Source of the DNA: Homarus americanus
Lineage: Eukaryota; Arthropoda; Malacostraca; Decapoda; Nephropidae
DNA: 64,000 bases
Reading direction: 5' to 3'
NCBI RefSeq assembly: GCF_018991925.1
Contig: NW_024742485.1
Span: forward strand, 176,501 to 240,500
This document shows positions 34,097 through 49,000 of this stretch, piece after piece; the stretch's first letter is position 1, and every line of letters starts with the position of its first letter. The notes beneath the pieces are model-generated. The model was not told where the DNA came from and did not search any database. It saw nothing but the letters and a program-made list of their open reading frames with translations. The position numbers and the translations under genes are program-made.

Positions 34097-37000
34097 GTGA
34101 GTTTGTGGCCTATACAGCACAATATTTGTTCCAGATATTTTAATTTTGCTTAAATAACATGATATTATTCCAGTCAAACAACTGAAAGTCTAAATAGTTA
34201 TAGATCTGTTATTTGTAGTTTTTAGGTACAGTATTACCAACAAGGGATTCAAGATTAATTTATTTAATTTCTGTTCTATTTATTTATGAATGATATTACA
34301 ATACAATAGACTCGAAAATGTAAATTTGGTTTCCTAAAGGGTTCATATAAACCTGAAATTTTGGATATGCAAATATATAAAATATATATTGTACTGTACT
34401 GTAATGAAGAAAATAAAATCAGGTCCCCAAAACAGTTGAGACCACCCATTATAATAATTTTTACCACCTTTACTCTGTATTACAGCTCTTATAAAGCACC
34501 AGTTGTATGTTGATATCTTTAAAGGAATTTAAAAACCTTTAATAGTTGATAGAATGATTATTTAATGGATTTTCAATGTCATTTCTTCTTTTCAAACGAG
34601 GGCTAACCTTGCTACATGTGTACTGGCTCTCTATTATTACATGCACCTATTTCTCCACACTGCAAGGGGAGGTAATCTAAATATTTAACATCAGTCACAG
34701 TGGAGGAGAGTTATAGTGATATCCACTATTCAGGGCGGAATTAACATCAATCCCTCAGCAGCAGTGACATACAGTAGTGGAGAACTTAGTTAAAAATGTA
34801 GATTTGCTTAATATATTGTTGGTGAAATAACACCTACTATGTTGGCTTGCCAAATTTTTTAGTGTTGCTAATGTTTTTCCTCCTCTTCAGGATCAAGTTG
34901 ACTTAGCAGCTTACAGATCACTTAATGTTTTCTCTGATAACATCAAAAATGAAAACCTGCTAGAAAAGTAAGTTTACTTTTGTAGTACGACTTTATTTAT
35001 ACTGTATTTTTCTTAATTTGTAATCTTCAGAGACAGTAATTTATAAAGAAGGTGATGTGGTACAGAATGAAATGCTTTTATACAGCAATTATAGTCTTGT
35101 ACCTCATTTTAATAATAAATACATGTACAGGTAAATAGCAAAATTATGCACTGTCTTGTTTGCTTAAGAAATGCAGGTATAGTTTTGATGTTACGTGTAT
35201 CTTAAATTTTTACATTGTTACATGATTAATGATTTATATGAAATGCATAATGATTGTTGGTAAAACTTTTGATTCGGATGCTTATAGCCAAAGTACATGT
35301 TTTCAGAATGTCCAGTGGCCTTCCCATCGACGTGGTGTATACATGGGTTAACGGGTCTGACCCAATTCTGTTGGAGGGACTGAAATCTCTGTCAGTGGCT
35401 AAGGAAGATGAATCGTGTTCACTCTCTCACTGTCTGCCAGCTCCATATATTAGCTTGCTGTAAGTGTTTGTACAGCTCTACAGTTTTATTTAGGTCCTGT
35501 TAATATTGAGTATTCTGTTACACTGTACAGTCTCACCCAAAAGTTTGTTAACTCCCAGCTAGCTATTGCTGCACTGCCTGCTTCAGATGTATGAACTTGA
35601 GTCTGTTACTTCGAACCTCTAGATTCATTCGTATCTGTTTCATGTTCTGGTTGGTACTGAGACAGTTTCAAACATCTGAAGCAGGCAGTGCAGCAATAGC
35701 TGGCTGGAAGAGTTAACAAATTTTTGGGTGATACTGTACCTATTTGCAGTACTGTACTATATTATAATAACTGTCCCAAAAATTAATTTATGTATGTTAA
35801 ATTGATAAAATATTAAGAGAAATGAATGATTCAAGTACTGTACTAGAGAGCCCCAGAATGTATTAGAATGCAGATATGGAAGGCCCCATGTCCTTAGTGG
35901 TGTTTATACCCATATCAAGAATTATATACTGTACTGTATACTCAGACAAGGTAATTCTCAAACATAAAAGTGTAAGATTAAGATTAACATAAATAAAATA
36001 TAATAGGGAAAGAGTCTTACTGCCAGGAGGCTTTATGCAGGGTTTCCCATTTTTGGGTGTTTGTAATATCCCGGGATACTGGGACAAAACCAGTCCCATC
36101 CCAGGATTTCCTGGTTTATATAAATAAGGGCACTTATGCACGAAAATTAATATAATAAGATTTCAAAACATGCGAAATATCTACTCCATATACTTTAGGC
36201 CACAGCTCCCCACTCTGCATTTCCCTCCATTTCTACATAAACAAAGAAGGTGTGAAACGGTCCACTTTTTAACGTAAGCCGTTTGACTCACCAGCCGACG
36301 CAATGTGAATGTGTATTTTTCTTGATCATGTGCAGTAAGAGTTAACGGTTGTAAGAGAGAAAATATTTGACAAGAAACATATTTGTAATATATTTTTTTG
36401 GCATTTGTCCCGGGAAATAATGTAAAGGTTCACCCTCTGGGATCCCGGTTGAGAAACCTTCATTTTATGGGATTAGATATTAGGTGCACAGTATTTCTCT
36501 TCATATCTAAGTTAATGTGTTAAGTCTATAGTACTGTCACCACCTTCAAATTACTGAACTTAAACTTGTACAGTACTTATACACTACTTTGATGTAAAAT
36601 ATCGGAATCATTGTTAAGAATGCTCTTTTTCATCATGCACAACTACATTTTATAGCATTACTGTATTTATCAAATGAGTATGGGGCTGTGTTTTGTGAAC
36701 TGACTTGGAGTTTACCATTGTTTTATACCTGCAGTGTCTTTGTACATACTGAGCCAGTAAGAAGTTGTATATGTTTACTGATGAATAAATACTGGTATAT
36801 CTCTGTTTAATATCACAATACATAACCTGAAATACTGATTAAGGTTTTAGAAAAAAGAAAAACCTCATTCAAGTCAAAGTTGTTGGGCAATCATGTAGCG
36901 TATCATTTGATTTATTATATTTTTTTCAGGGACTCGCCTCTCTCCAAGGCTGTAATAGAATTGATACCTTCCGTGATTGAAGTGGCACATATGTTAATTA

Positions 37001-40000
37001 CACATAATCGTCATCCACACAACTTCACTCTGATTCGTGTGGCTGAAATGACTAGCATTCCTCAAGTGTTAGAAAAATTATCACGTGCTGCTGGAAATGG
37101 ATCACAGCCCAAACAAGCTTACTGGACTTCGGGTACAGTTTATGTGCTATATTTTTAGATAACTTATTAACCAAGGACTAAAACTGGATTTTTAAGATAT
37201 AATGCAGTAATACTTCCGTTAGCCAGATTCCCTCAAACCCGGAACTCTCAGATAGCCGGAATTAAAATTTTCTCGGAAAATCATTCCCAATGACGGAATT
37301 TTCCGAAAAATTCTGGCTTTGGGAACGATTTTGTGAGGGGCGCATTTTCCGGAAAAATTCAAGAAAATTTTCCCCATCCCCGGAAAATTCCGGGGATGGA
37401 GTTTTTTCCGGGTTTGAGAGATGAAAATCGGGTGCATTTTCAGGAAATCCGAGAAAATTTTTCCGTTACCCAGAAAATTCTGAGAATGAGGGATATTTTT
37501 CCGGGTTCGAGAGATGATGTATAATTGGCAATTTCTGGAACTTCCGAGATAATTTTTCCGGGGATGAGGGATTTTTATCTGGCTCTGAGAGAGTCGTCTC
37601 GTTACCCAGAAATCTCTCATTCCCAGAAGTGCTCTGCACCAATTGTTCCGGCTAACAGGGATATCACTTGTATACATTGGTTCAGTACCGGTACATTGTG
37701 CATCTGCAGGATTTATAGAATTTGAGATTTACTAAATATTTTGATGGTCCTCAAATTTGTGAATGAATTTCAACAGCTTAGAGTAATACCCGTAAGTGAC
37801 CGTATTTTGACCGTATAATGAAATTGAATTGATTTGTTATTGATGTGAGGACAAAAGCTTCACTTTGTAATATTGTATTTAAATAAAAGTTGAGAATATG
37901 ATTAAAGATGGTGGGGGGGGCATATTCTAGCTATATGTACTTGATGTCTAAGTCCTCTCCTGTTGCTTAATGCTGTTCATGTCTTCACTATCTCTCCACA
38001 CCTCTTTATCCCTCTTCTAATTCTTTATAGAGAATCCTATTTGGCAAAATTTGAGAATTTAGTTTTGTAATTTTTTCTAACCCTTTTTCATGTCTTGGTA
38101 TAGGGTGGGTGGAATTAAGCAACACGGACTCCTTCATTTTCTGTTATTAATTTGTTCTGCTACAGTGTCTTCTTCCTCAACAAGACCCAAACATTTCAAT
38201 CATGTATCAGATAAAGTTAGGGTTAACATATAACATTGGATCCTGTATTGTGAAACTATTTTGTATGTGTGAAAGGAAGACTAACTGGAAATTATCAACT
38301 CATATAATGAATCAAATTGAAGTGCAAAGTGATCAGTATAAAATAGTTAGTATGGTAAAATTTTCACCTTTTTTATCACAGAATGAAAGTTGAATGAAAG
38401 TTTGCATGCTGTTTAAGTCTTTATGTAAGTAAGTTGATGACTCAAATTTGTATTAACAGTGCATTGCTATGAAGCATTTCATATCACTGTGTCACAGGCT
38501 TAGGATTCATGATACCCTGGTTACACATTCAAGTGAAGGATATACTGATGTATTGGTACATCTATCTGTTGCCTTTTTCCTTTCTACATTTGTCTTGTAT
38601 CACTTTGCTTAACATTTTCCCTTTTCTGTGGACGCATGTAAATTAATCTCCTCTACACAAAATAATATATGGTATAGATAGACAGAGCTGATAATAGAGC
38701 TAAGGTTGTCATATAGATGAAAAATGGGGTGTATAAACAATTAAAGAATCTTGTTTGTGTGCAGATGTTGGTGGTGGGTGGGGGATGAAGCAGCAACACG
38801 CAGTATTGGTGACAGGTGGTGGCAATATTCCCCACAAAAACCTCTTAACCTCCCTGTTTCCTCAACAAGCAGCTATTACATCAACAGTGAGTATATTTAT
38901 TTCCTTTAGCTTTACCTGTATTTATGTCTTTAGGATAACTTATGTTTTGACGTGCAATTAATCAATTTGTAATCTTCACTGATTTTTTTTCAAGAGATTT
39001 AGAGTTACTTAGGAAAGATGTGTTTTTCTGAGTGATACTTGATTTAAAAATAACTACAGTACTCTATATGTTTTTTTTTGTATTATATGTCTTAACCATT
39101 TTTAATAGTTCAGTGGCTTTTGATGTTCATTTGTTTTTATAATGAAAATCAAAGTGTATTGTACTTTTATTCCTTGATACAGTGCAATGTGTCTGGCTCC
39201 TCAAGTGTACATCTGCTAGAGTGTAAGGAAGAAGGACTCATCACCTATTTGTTGATGTCTAAAGCTCACACGGAGATTTTACCCGACACTGTAATTAAAA
39301 TCCGACAAGCAATGTTAATGTTGCAGCCAGATAGGGAAGATCACATGAAGATAATAGATGCAAACAGATTCGAGGATAACGAGGTGAGAGTTTTATTTTG
39401 TAATGCATTAATTTGGAAATCTGTTGTTTTTACAGGCTATTGTTTTTTGGTTAATGTTCTGATTTGATCCTTGTGGGTGAAACAGAACTAAATCAATTGG
39501 ATATATTGTGGAAGGAGAACACTTTGGTAGAATGCCACAGTTGCAGCAGCTAGAGAGAATGAAGAGTGAGTCTGTGTTGCTTTTGATTCCTGTGACCATG
39601 CATCAGTTATATGCTTGAGGTTCAGGAGAGAATAAACTTTGAATTACCTTTTAGTGTTTATATACAGTACAAGTCCTTTTATTCAAACTCATTGGGACCA
39701 TTGATGGTTCGGATACTTGGACGTACCTACAAGAATATGCAATAATTTAACCTGCAGTGCCATACAAACACCTTATGTGTACAAACGGACACAAATATTA
39801 AAGATATATATTGTACTCATTTAAATATGGTATGTACAAAAGTTCCGTTAAACTGTTTAAATACTATACGACTATGGACAGATGTGGGAAGTGGTTTAAT
39901 TGGTAATTGTAGAAGAAGTAACTGATTATTAAATATATCAGGGTATACACTACAATATTATTTATTAAGTGATGATAAATACTGTACACTTACAATATTA

Positions 40001-43000
40001 TTTAATAAGTGCTGAAGGCAGATGGTGTGGTCAGCATGACAACATGGTGAGGGAAGTTGTTGACGATCAGCTGTTTACTTAATCATTGCACTTTATCCTC
40101 TATATTAAGAACATTTTGCTTCCGTTTCAATATTTTGTCACCCTTGTTATCAGCCACAGTTATAAGTTCACAAAAAGCTCACAATACTATACAAAAAAAT
40201 GGCATGAAATTACAGCCAACACTTTCCACCATTCAAAATGGCCAGGACACTTGTAAACAAATGGTTACTGTACAGCGCGCGTACCTCTGGTGGCAGACGC
40301 ATGAACAAATTCGGGTATGTTCAGATTGTTGGAGTAGACACACAAACATTTTTGGATGCGTACGGATAGATGGAATAAATTACAATTTTAACCAAACGGG
40401 AACAAAGTGGTGGACAAAATTTTGGACACCTGGAAGATTCGGATAAAAGGACTTTAACTGTAGCTTTGGGATCTATAACTTTTAAAAATACTATTTCACA
40501 CATTGTCATAAAGCCTCATGACTTTTTTGTAAACATTTTATAGGAACTTCGATATTCATTGCGGTCGTTAGAGAAGTACGCTCCGTGGGTTAGAAGAATA
40601 TTCCTAGTGACAAATGGACAGATTCCCTATTGGCTTAACCTGGATCATCCACGACTTACTATCATAACGCACGAAGAAATATTCACAAACATCAGCCACC
40701 TTCCCACTTTTTCGTCGCCAGCAATTGAAAGTCACATTCACAAGTAAGGATTTTTAAAGTCTGTGATGAAATATTTATAAAGCATATTTATAGCATACTC
40801 TTCATGTGTGGGTTGAGACACCATAATATACAGGGTCATATTTTTATTCAAGAACCCTAAATGATTACTATATTTTATGACTTGCAATACAGTAAACAGG
40901 AACTTAAAAATCAATAGGAATAAAGTCTGATCTTTACTTCACAATACTATGATCAGATTTTATTCCTCCTCATATTTAGGTTCCTGTTTATCCCACATCC
41001 TGAAATATAGTACAGTAATAATTTAAAGTTCTCGAATAACAAAACTGAGCCTGTATGATAATGTTCCATCATGTCACATATCTGAACCTGAACTGTACTG
41101 TGTATGTAAATCTGCAATCGTTTCAAAATTTCTGAATAAAGCGTTTGATTATGTCTTGTAGAATTCCTGGATTATCAGAACACTTCCTGTACCTAAACGA
41201 TGATGTGATGCTTGGCTCAGTGGTCTGGCCTGAGGACTTCTATTCCCCAGCATCTGGTTATAAGGTAATGATTTAAAACTACTGTACTGTACTACTTATT
41301 GAATGTGTCCCAGACTGTACTGTAGATTGACTAACTGTAGTGTAAATATTATAACTCGATCTAATATTTTTAAGTAATTTTATATTTGTATCGGACTTTA
41401 TAAATACTGTTTGGATGTTTTCTGTACTAGAGTTTATATTATTGTCAGTATTATTAGCGACTGGATTATTTTGAATGTTATTGAAGGAGAAGCATAGGGG
41501 TTGCATTTTGTTGTTGAATAGAATGAAGAATCAAGATTTTAGAATAATTTTACACGAAAAGTAAAAAAAAAAAATGTATGTTAGGCAAAATAGGTTAAAG
41601 ATATTGGAGAGAAAGATTCACCAGCAGCTGTAAGAAGGAAGAAAGTCAAGACAAGGTTGCCAGCATTTGATAAACCATGACAATTTATTTATTTATTATG
41701 TTTCCAGGTGTACCTATCTTGGTCCCTACCCGAATGTTCATCAGGATGTCCCGGCTCGTGGCTGGGAGATGGCTACTGTGACACATCTTGCAACACGACA
41801 GCCTGTGAATGGGATGGTGGGGACTGCATGGGAGAGAAGGGGGAAGGAGATTTGCTAGACTTTGGCGATGAATATGGCGTCGATGTATCTGTCGAGTTCT
41901 GTGCTCCCTCGTGTTCGGATCTTTGGTTGGCCGATAAATACTGTGACCAGGTGAATTTTGTGCTGATGGAGGAGAATGAGGAGGAAGAGATGCTATAAAC
42001 TTTGTATTATATTGTGTTTTTAATTCAATCTTTATTCTACCACTGTTCTATATATTGATTCCTGCTCTCCTACTATGGCATGTACGGTCTCCAAGCTCTC
42101 CTTCTTTGTATAAAACTGTAAACTTCTCCTTGTTAAGACTCTTATCATCCCTACACACCTCATACTCTGTCTTGGTAAGAAATTGTAGACAGAACTAATA
42201 GATAGCTAGTAATAATAAGTGTGATTTGAGTAATGAAATAATATGAATCTTTTTACCATTGTTAAACAAGTCTCATTTGTTCCAGTCATGCAATATACAA
42301 GCTTGCGGTTTTGATGGAGGGGACTGTGGATTGGACGAGATCAAGGAGCTGTATAGTTTGCCTGCCCCCACATCATACAATGTTACTTACGTACTTCCTA
42401 TGGGTGAGTGAATGGGCGTTACCTCCAGTGTGACTCATACTACCATTGTGTTAGAACATGTTAGCATTCCAGTTTGACTTGTATTATTATTATGTTTTAA
42501 CTTTTGGAAAATATGAGATTATTTAGGCTGAAAAGTATCTACATCTGAAATTACTTATGCCGACAAATATCTTCATCCTAGGTGTGAGCGTCGCGTGGCT
42601 TAACGTCTCGTCGCTGTTAGCCTCCGGGAAAGCGATAGAAGGCTGGCACTCTGAGCACCGAGGCCTACGCAGCATTGCCCTCAACGTGGCTCAGGGTGTA
42701 CTCTTTATTATCCTCAAAACAAACATTACGGCTACATTGAAGATCGAGTTGGATATTAAAAACAAGAACCAGGAAGAAAAGTCTGATAAGAAGAGAGATC
42801 TAGTTAAGGTAAGAAGAGGGAATGTCTAAAATAATGAGAAAAATAGTTGTGAAGGTCTAAATGTTGGAGAAGATGTATACTATAAAAATTTGTGAGAGAA
42901 ATTAAAAGAAAAGAGATGAATGAAATATAAAGGAGATAATAATGTTTGTGTGGAGAGAGATTGAGTATGAAAGAAGAGACACGTAATGAAAACTAGAGGA

Positions 43001-46000
43001 AGGCATAGTAATGTTTGTTTCTTATTTTCCAGTATGTGCTCACGATGAAATGCAACACATATCCCGCTGACAAGAACGCGACCACCAAGCCTGAACACAA
43101 AATTACTTCAAAGCACACTGTAAACTTCAAAAACTTCACATTTCATCAGGTGGCCCCAAAGCTGAAAGTAAATGAATCTGTACAAATTAAACCTAGTGGA
43201 ATGAAGTATGCACTTGTCAATGTAAATGCTTCAGGTCTTCCAGAATCTCTTGTAACAAAAGTTCATGTTTTGGAAACCATGTATAAAAATGGAGAGCTTA
43301 CCTTAATGGGATTAAATAAAAAGAAATCAGATCTCATAGAAAAGTTTTTGAAGACCAGTTCTAATCCTAAATTAGTGTATCACCAAAAGAGTGAATGGTT
43401 CAAGAAAGAAATTCTTTACCATAGTGAGATGAAAGTAAAGAATGACTCTTCACTTAAAAATGAAGACCTTAAACTTAATGACAAAAATAACAATAAACGG
43501 CCTCTTGTATTACCCAAGATTCACAGTGAAACATCAAATGCCAGTAAAAAGACTGCCTCCAGATCTCTCTTATGGGCCGATAGAAATGAACCACACGATG
43601 TAGAGCAGTTGAATGTTGACAAAGATAAACAAACGAACCTGTTATCTCCCCAAAGAACTATGGAAAATAACATTTTAAAGCCTGTGACACAAGGAGTGAC
43701 GAAGGACAATGGAAGTTTAGCGACATATAAGGGAAAGTTTCCCTGGGAGAAACAAGAGGTGTTTAAAGACGTGACTTCTATAACTATGAGAGAACCGGGC
43801 GATTACGCTGTGCCACACGTTGGCCACCGACGTCTTCTGGATATGTTTGCCGAGTCTTTGCTTCACGTTAATCGTCTCTATAATTCTGAATACGGTTATC
43901 AGGCTCGAAGGGTTCCTGCTCACATGCCACATCTCATCAGCAAAAAAATAATGGAGAATTTACAAGACAGGTACTGTATATGTGTGTACCAAGTAATGTG
44001 GGGATACACTGTCACGAAGAAAACATTACAGTAATTTTTTCTTAATTTTTACATTCATTTATGTACACTTTATGAAGAATTTTGAGGTTGTTTTAAGATA
44101 ATAATTCTTATATTGTGTTAATCTTTTAAAATGTTTGCCAAAATCTGTATAAGAATAGATATGTATCTTAACATTAGTTTAATATGACTAACACTAATTA
44201 ACCTTCTTCATAGTTATCTTCAACATAAAACATTTTACAGCACAGTATATACACAATTATACTTGTATCTCTAAAGACTTGAATGTTTAGTCTTTCTCTG
44301 TGACAATATATGAGTGAATTAGTCTAAGCAATATTGATTTATTCATTTTATTATTTGAGTTGTCCACTACTGTAAGATCTACCCTTAAAGTATTCTTAGT
44401 ATACAATTAAGTTTTACTAGATAATAATAGTACAGTACTTGTCATCTACAGGTATCATAATTATTAAAAAGAATACTGTTTGTGAATGAGTGGACAACAG
44501 GATACCGAGTGCCTTTTGGGAAGGTCGTTCTGATGTTGGGTGGTGTCGAGTTGTGGGAAGTGAAGAGGTAGAACATGTTTGGGCCTTGTGGTAGGGGAGC
44601 ACCGCAGTAGAACACATCTTTTATAACAGTAAGAATGACTTAATGACAATGAATGAAGGGAAAAATTTGTGTGTGTCTAGTGTGGTGTGTGCGTGCTCTC
44701 TGATCACCCTGCAATAAGTGGGAACAACCTTGCTTTACAGATTAGATACATACAGTACTTATGATAATACTTATGTACAGTACCTAGAATTACTGACAAT
44801 CTTTGTAATTACAGATTTAAGGAAGAGTATCAGCTGACATCCTTTCACAAGATCAGACAGGCAAATGATATGCAGTATGCGTTCTCATATTTTTTCTTCC
44901 TAATGAGTGAGAAGATTACCAGAACCCCAGCAGAAGTGTTTGCTGTCTTTGATACAGATGATTCAGGGTTAGTATCTAAATGGTTACCTATGCTAGCTTA
45001 AATTATCCACGTATTTTCATCATGCATACTGCTGGCGGGTGATGTTGGTATGTGTGAAGCAACTGGCGTACCGTAAATAAAATTTTGGGTCTTGTGGAAG
45101 GGGAGTACCAGGGAAGAACATATATATTTGTACAGCATTAAGAAAAAATACTAACATAAAGAAAGAGAAAATATTTGTGTATGGGAATTAGGTCTTGTTA
45201 CCTTACTTTTAGTGGTGAAGCCTTGAAAGAGCAAAAAAACAGATATATATTTGCATTTTATAAACTTAGAATAAAAGCAACACTACGTATTACAATTACT
45301 ATCTCAAAATTTCCTTGCTTAATGATTATAATATGATGTTGCTTCATAACACAGTTTTTATTATAGTAATTATGCATATAAATCACTGTAGGTGCGCGTG
45401 ATCCATGCATATACTGATAACCACATGGGAAAAAAGAAAACACGATTTTCAAGTGCTTTCGTGTATTTTACTGCTGAAGATGTGAAATATACTAAAACTC
45501 TTAAGAGATTTGCATTTTTTCCTATGTGGTTATCAGCATATGCATTTAGAAGTGATATTTAAACTGTTGCAGGGCTTTACTGTTAAGAGCATCTATAGAA
45601 CAACCCAGGTGCTTCCTTCAATAAATAATCTTACTGTAGTTCCCCCCAAAAGACATAACAAGTATAAGCTCACTGTAGTTCCCCCCCAAAAGACATAAGT
45701 TTTCTGTCATTTTGCAAACCATTAATAATATATATCTATTGTTTTTACTCCTCTCACTTTTGTGTGGGCTAGATCAAGGGGTACAGATTCCTCAAGATTA
45801 GGGAGGACTTAGGGAGATTGGTGGTGTAAGAGAAGTAGAGAAAACAATAGGAAAAGACTAAAATAAGTAGATATTACTCATTGAATTTCCTCACTCTTGT
45901 CTCTAAACAATTCTTCTCCCTTTATGTTTAAGTTAGTGTGTACATAATTAATGTTTCTCATCCTTACAGCACTCTGTCAGACCGAGAGATCCGAACACTA

Positions 46001-49000
46001 ATGACTCATCTAAACGACCTCCCACTTCACTACAGTACTCTACAGGCTCTGCATCAAGTAATCAAAAATTGTTCTGCCACTCATCACATTGAACAAGTGC
46101 CAACCCCAATCTATGAAAGATATGCCGATTCTGATTTGGTGAGTTTTTGTTTTTATATTACACTTGAAATGACCACCGACACATTGTTTACCTGCGTTGT
46201 CCATCCACCCATGTGTCTGTCTCACTGACCAGCAACACCTGATGGGTATCTACTGAAGGTCATGCATACAGTGGAGAGGAGAACATATTGTACATGTTGT
46301 AAGGTCTATTTTGTTGTGGTAATGGTTGTTATGTGTCACCTCATTAAGATCACTTCCTTGGGACATCAATGTTCCACAAAATAGTTATATCTTAAGTGTT
46401 AATAATTAAATGGGGATGAAATATTTGTTTTTTTTTCTTCAGATTATTGACTTCAAGCCAGAACAAACACAGGTTCTCCTTACAGTCACTGCCATGAGTT
46501 CATTCTTACTCCTATAACAACTGTACTAGTGTATCTGGTTTACTGTCACTTAATACACAACCTAGCTTCACCCACCAGCAGTACAGTATGTCCACCCCCA
46601 AAAACCACCCCATGCTCTTCGGTCATCAAGCACAGTGCTGCTTCCTAGATGTTCAATCCTAAAACCAAGACATCCACTCCACTTTATCTCATCATCATTA
46701 TAACTAATCTTTTTGTTATTTTTCATATAATATACAGAATATTGTACAAAAACATTGAGTTAATCACACAATTTCTATTAAGTATAAAGGGTGTATATGA
46801 AGAATGTAAATATCCACTTTGTATTTCAGTCAACTGTGAGCTTGGACCTGGTACTGAAGTGTGAGCCATTAACAACCCTCCTGAAGAAATTAGAGAAAGT
46901 CCACAAATACAAATACAATCACCAGTCTGACGATGTCATTCACTTCAAGATGGTTACGTCTAATGTTTCCATCGTGGTGCACATGTTAGATGAAGTACGG
47001 AAAAACCCAAGGTCAGTATTTTTGTACTGCAGGACCAATGATGGTTTGGATACCTGGACATGCCTACAAGAACATGCAATAATTAATGTTAGGTCAGAAG
47101 GTGGCTTAGCATAGCTTGACTCACAGGGAAGGGGTAAAAACTGGGGATGAGGTGGCCCGTGTGTTGGCATTTTGCCATTGTTACATGTAATAAAACTATA
47201 AAAGTAGTGGAATAATCATTACAATACTCTAATGCATCTTAGAAATAAAGAAAATATAATAATAAACTATAAAATAAGAAAAATGAAGAACATAGGTGTT
47301 TATATGTGGAAAGTGAATATATGCAGGGACTCGTGGAGGCAATGGGCTGTAACTATGTCACCGACTCGCCACCCACCTGACTCGCACTCCCTCCCCCAAT
47401 ATAACGTCATGGCGCGCGCGCACACACACACACGTCTGAGTCACTGGGGTGATTTCCCAGCTGAACTGTGTGACGTCGTCCAGGGGATAGTTTGAATGTG
47501 GAAGGAGTTATTTTTGTAAATAAAATACAGGGTATGTGCTATTGTATTTTATGATAGGCAAAGTACTCTATCAATTTTATTGTTTATCATAGTATGAAAT
47601 TATAGCCAAAATCTTCCCCAACCAAAAAGCCCAACAACCTTGTAAACAAAGTGGTTACAGCACCACTGGTGGCGGATACCTGGAAGATTTGGACAGTTGC
47701 AATTCGGATAAAAGGAATCGCACTGCATGTTTTTCCTTTTAACTTGTGGTTCTGATATGTTAATCTGTGTTCATTAAGGATCCTTCAAGCTTTATGGAGT
47801 AGATTTATCCTCCTTCAAGATTCTAGTTTCTTTATACACCTCTTAATTTACCAGCATTACATTTATAACATGGGGAGGCATATACTGTACTGTATTATTG
47901 ACTACAGTGAACCCTCGAAGATCCGGACTAAAGGGGGGACCACCTGTCTGGAAAAGCCGATTATCCGAATCTTCTGGCAAATGTACTAAATGTATAAAAA
48001 CGTTAAATAATAATATAAAAAAAAAAACACACACCAAAAAATACAGTACAGTACTATTATCCTGACTAGGGGGGTTACTTATACACACTTTTTCCTGTGA
48101 AAAAGCCATAATTTTGAGCAACATTTTACTGTACTCATTTGTATTCAATATATCATGTACTACACTAAAGGACTAAAAATTTTATATATTTTTTTTTTGC
48201 AAACTATGTAATGTCTATAGTATATACTCAAATTATTCGCTATCTTGCAAGGATTCCAGCAATGCAAGTTATATCTTGCTAATTTTAGTATGTGACATTT
48301 AATAAGATAAAAACTTTAAGCCTAAAACTACCTTCACCCTGTTTTGGGAATACTTCTTTGGGAGGCTCCTTAGCCCACAACCCCCCAATTTTTTGTCCAA
48401 ATCTTCCGAAATCCAGATTTATTGGGTCCAAATCTTCGAGGGTTTACTGTACTGTATTTAGATTAATTCAGTATTTTGTTTAAGCAATGTTTTGTTACAT
48501 ACTGTATAAAATTTATACTATTTGCCACTAAAATGAAGAAAGAATTTTTTACTGTTTGACCTTGAAATTAGAAAGAGTAAGATTTGCTGTATGAAGTAAT
48601 TTGTATATTCACGATTTTGGTCACTATTGTACATGAAAGTGGAAGAGAGAAATAAATTAAACACATAAGACTAATTCTTACCTAACACTTTCTTTACTTC
48701 TTCAGGAAATTCATATGTTTGAACAGTAACCTGGACCCAAGAAGTAAAGAGAATGACCTGATTCACGCCCTCGTCCAGGATACTTACGAGTCACTATTCC
48801 CTGTGCCTTCCTCGTTCGAGTTACCAATAAACTATCGCAACCGGTTCCTGTATGTTCAAGAATTACATGCGTGGAGGAAGTGGAGGGATCTCATACGTGC
48901 TCTGATCTATGCCTGTCTGGCCTCATTAATATTTCTTACACTTATCAACTTCTTCAGTTCAGAGGTATGCAAAAACAAATATTTCCGAAAGAACCTTTTT

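Noticed and set aside
46649..46864. Separate small gene upstream of GNPTAB exon 15
   Set aside because: The frame crosses the exon 15 acceptor in a different frame from the conserved protein; it is intron plus an out-of-frame reading.
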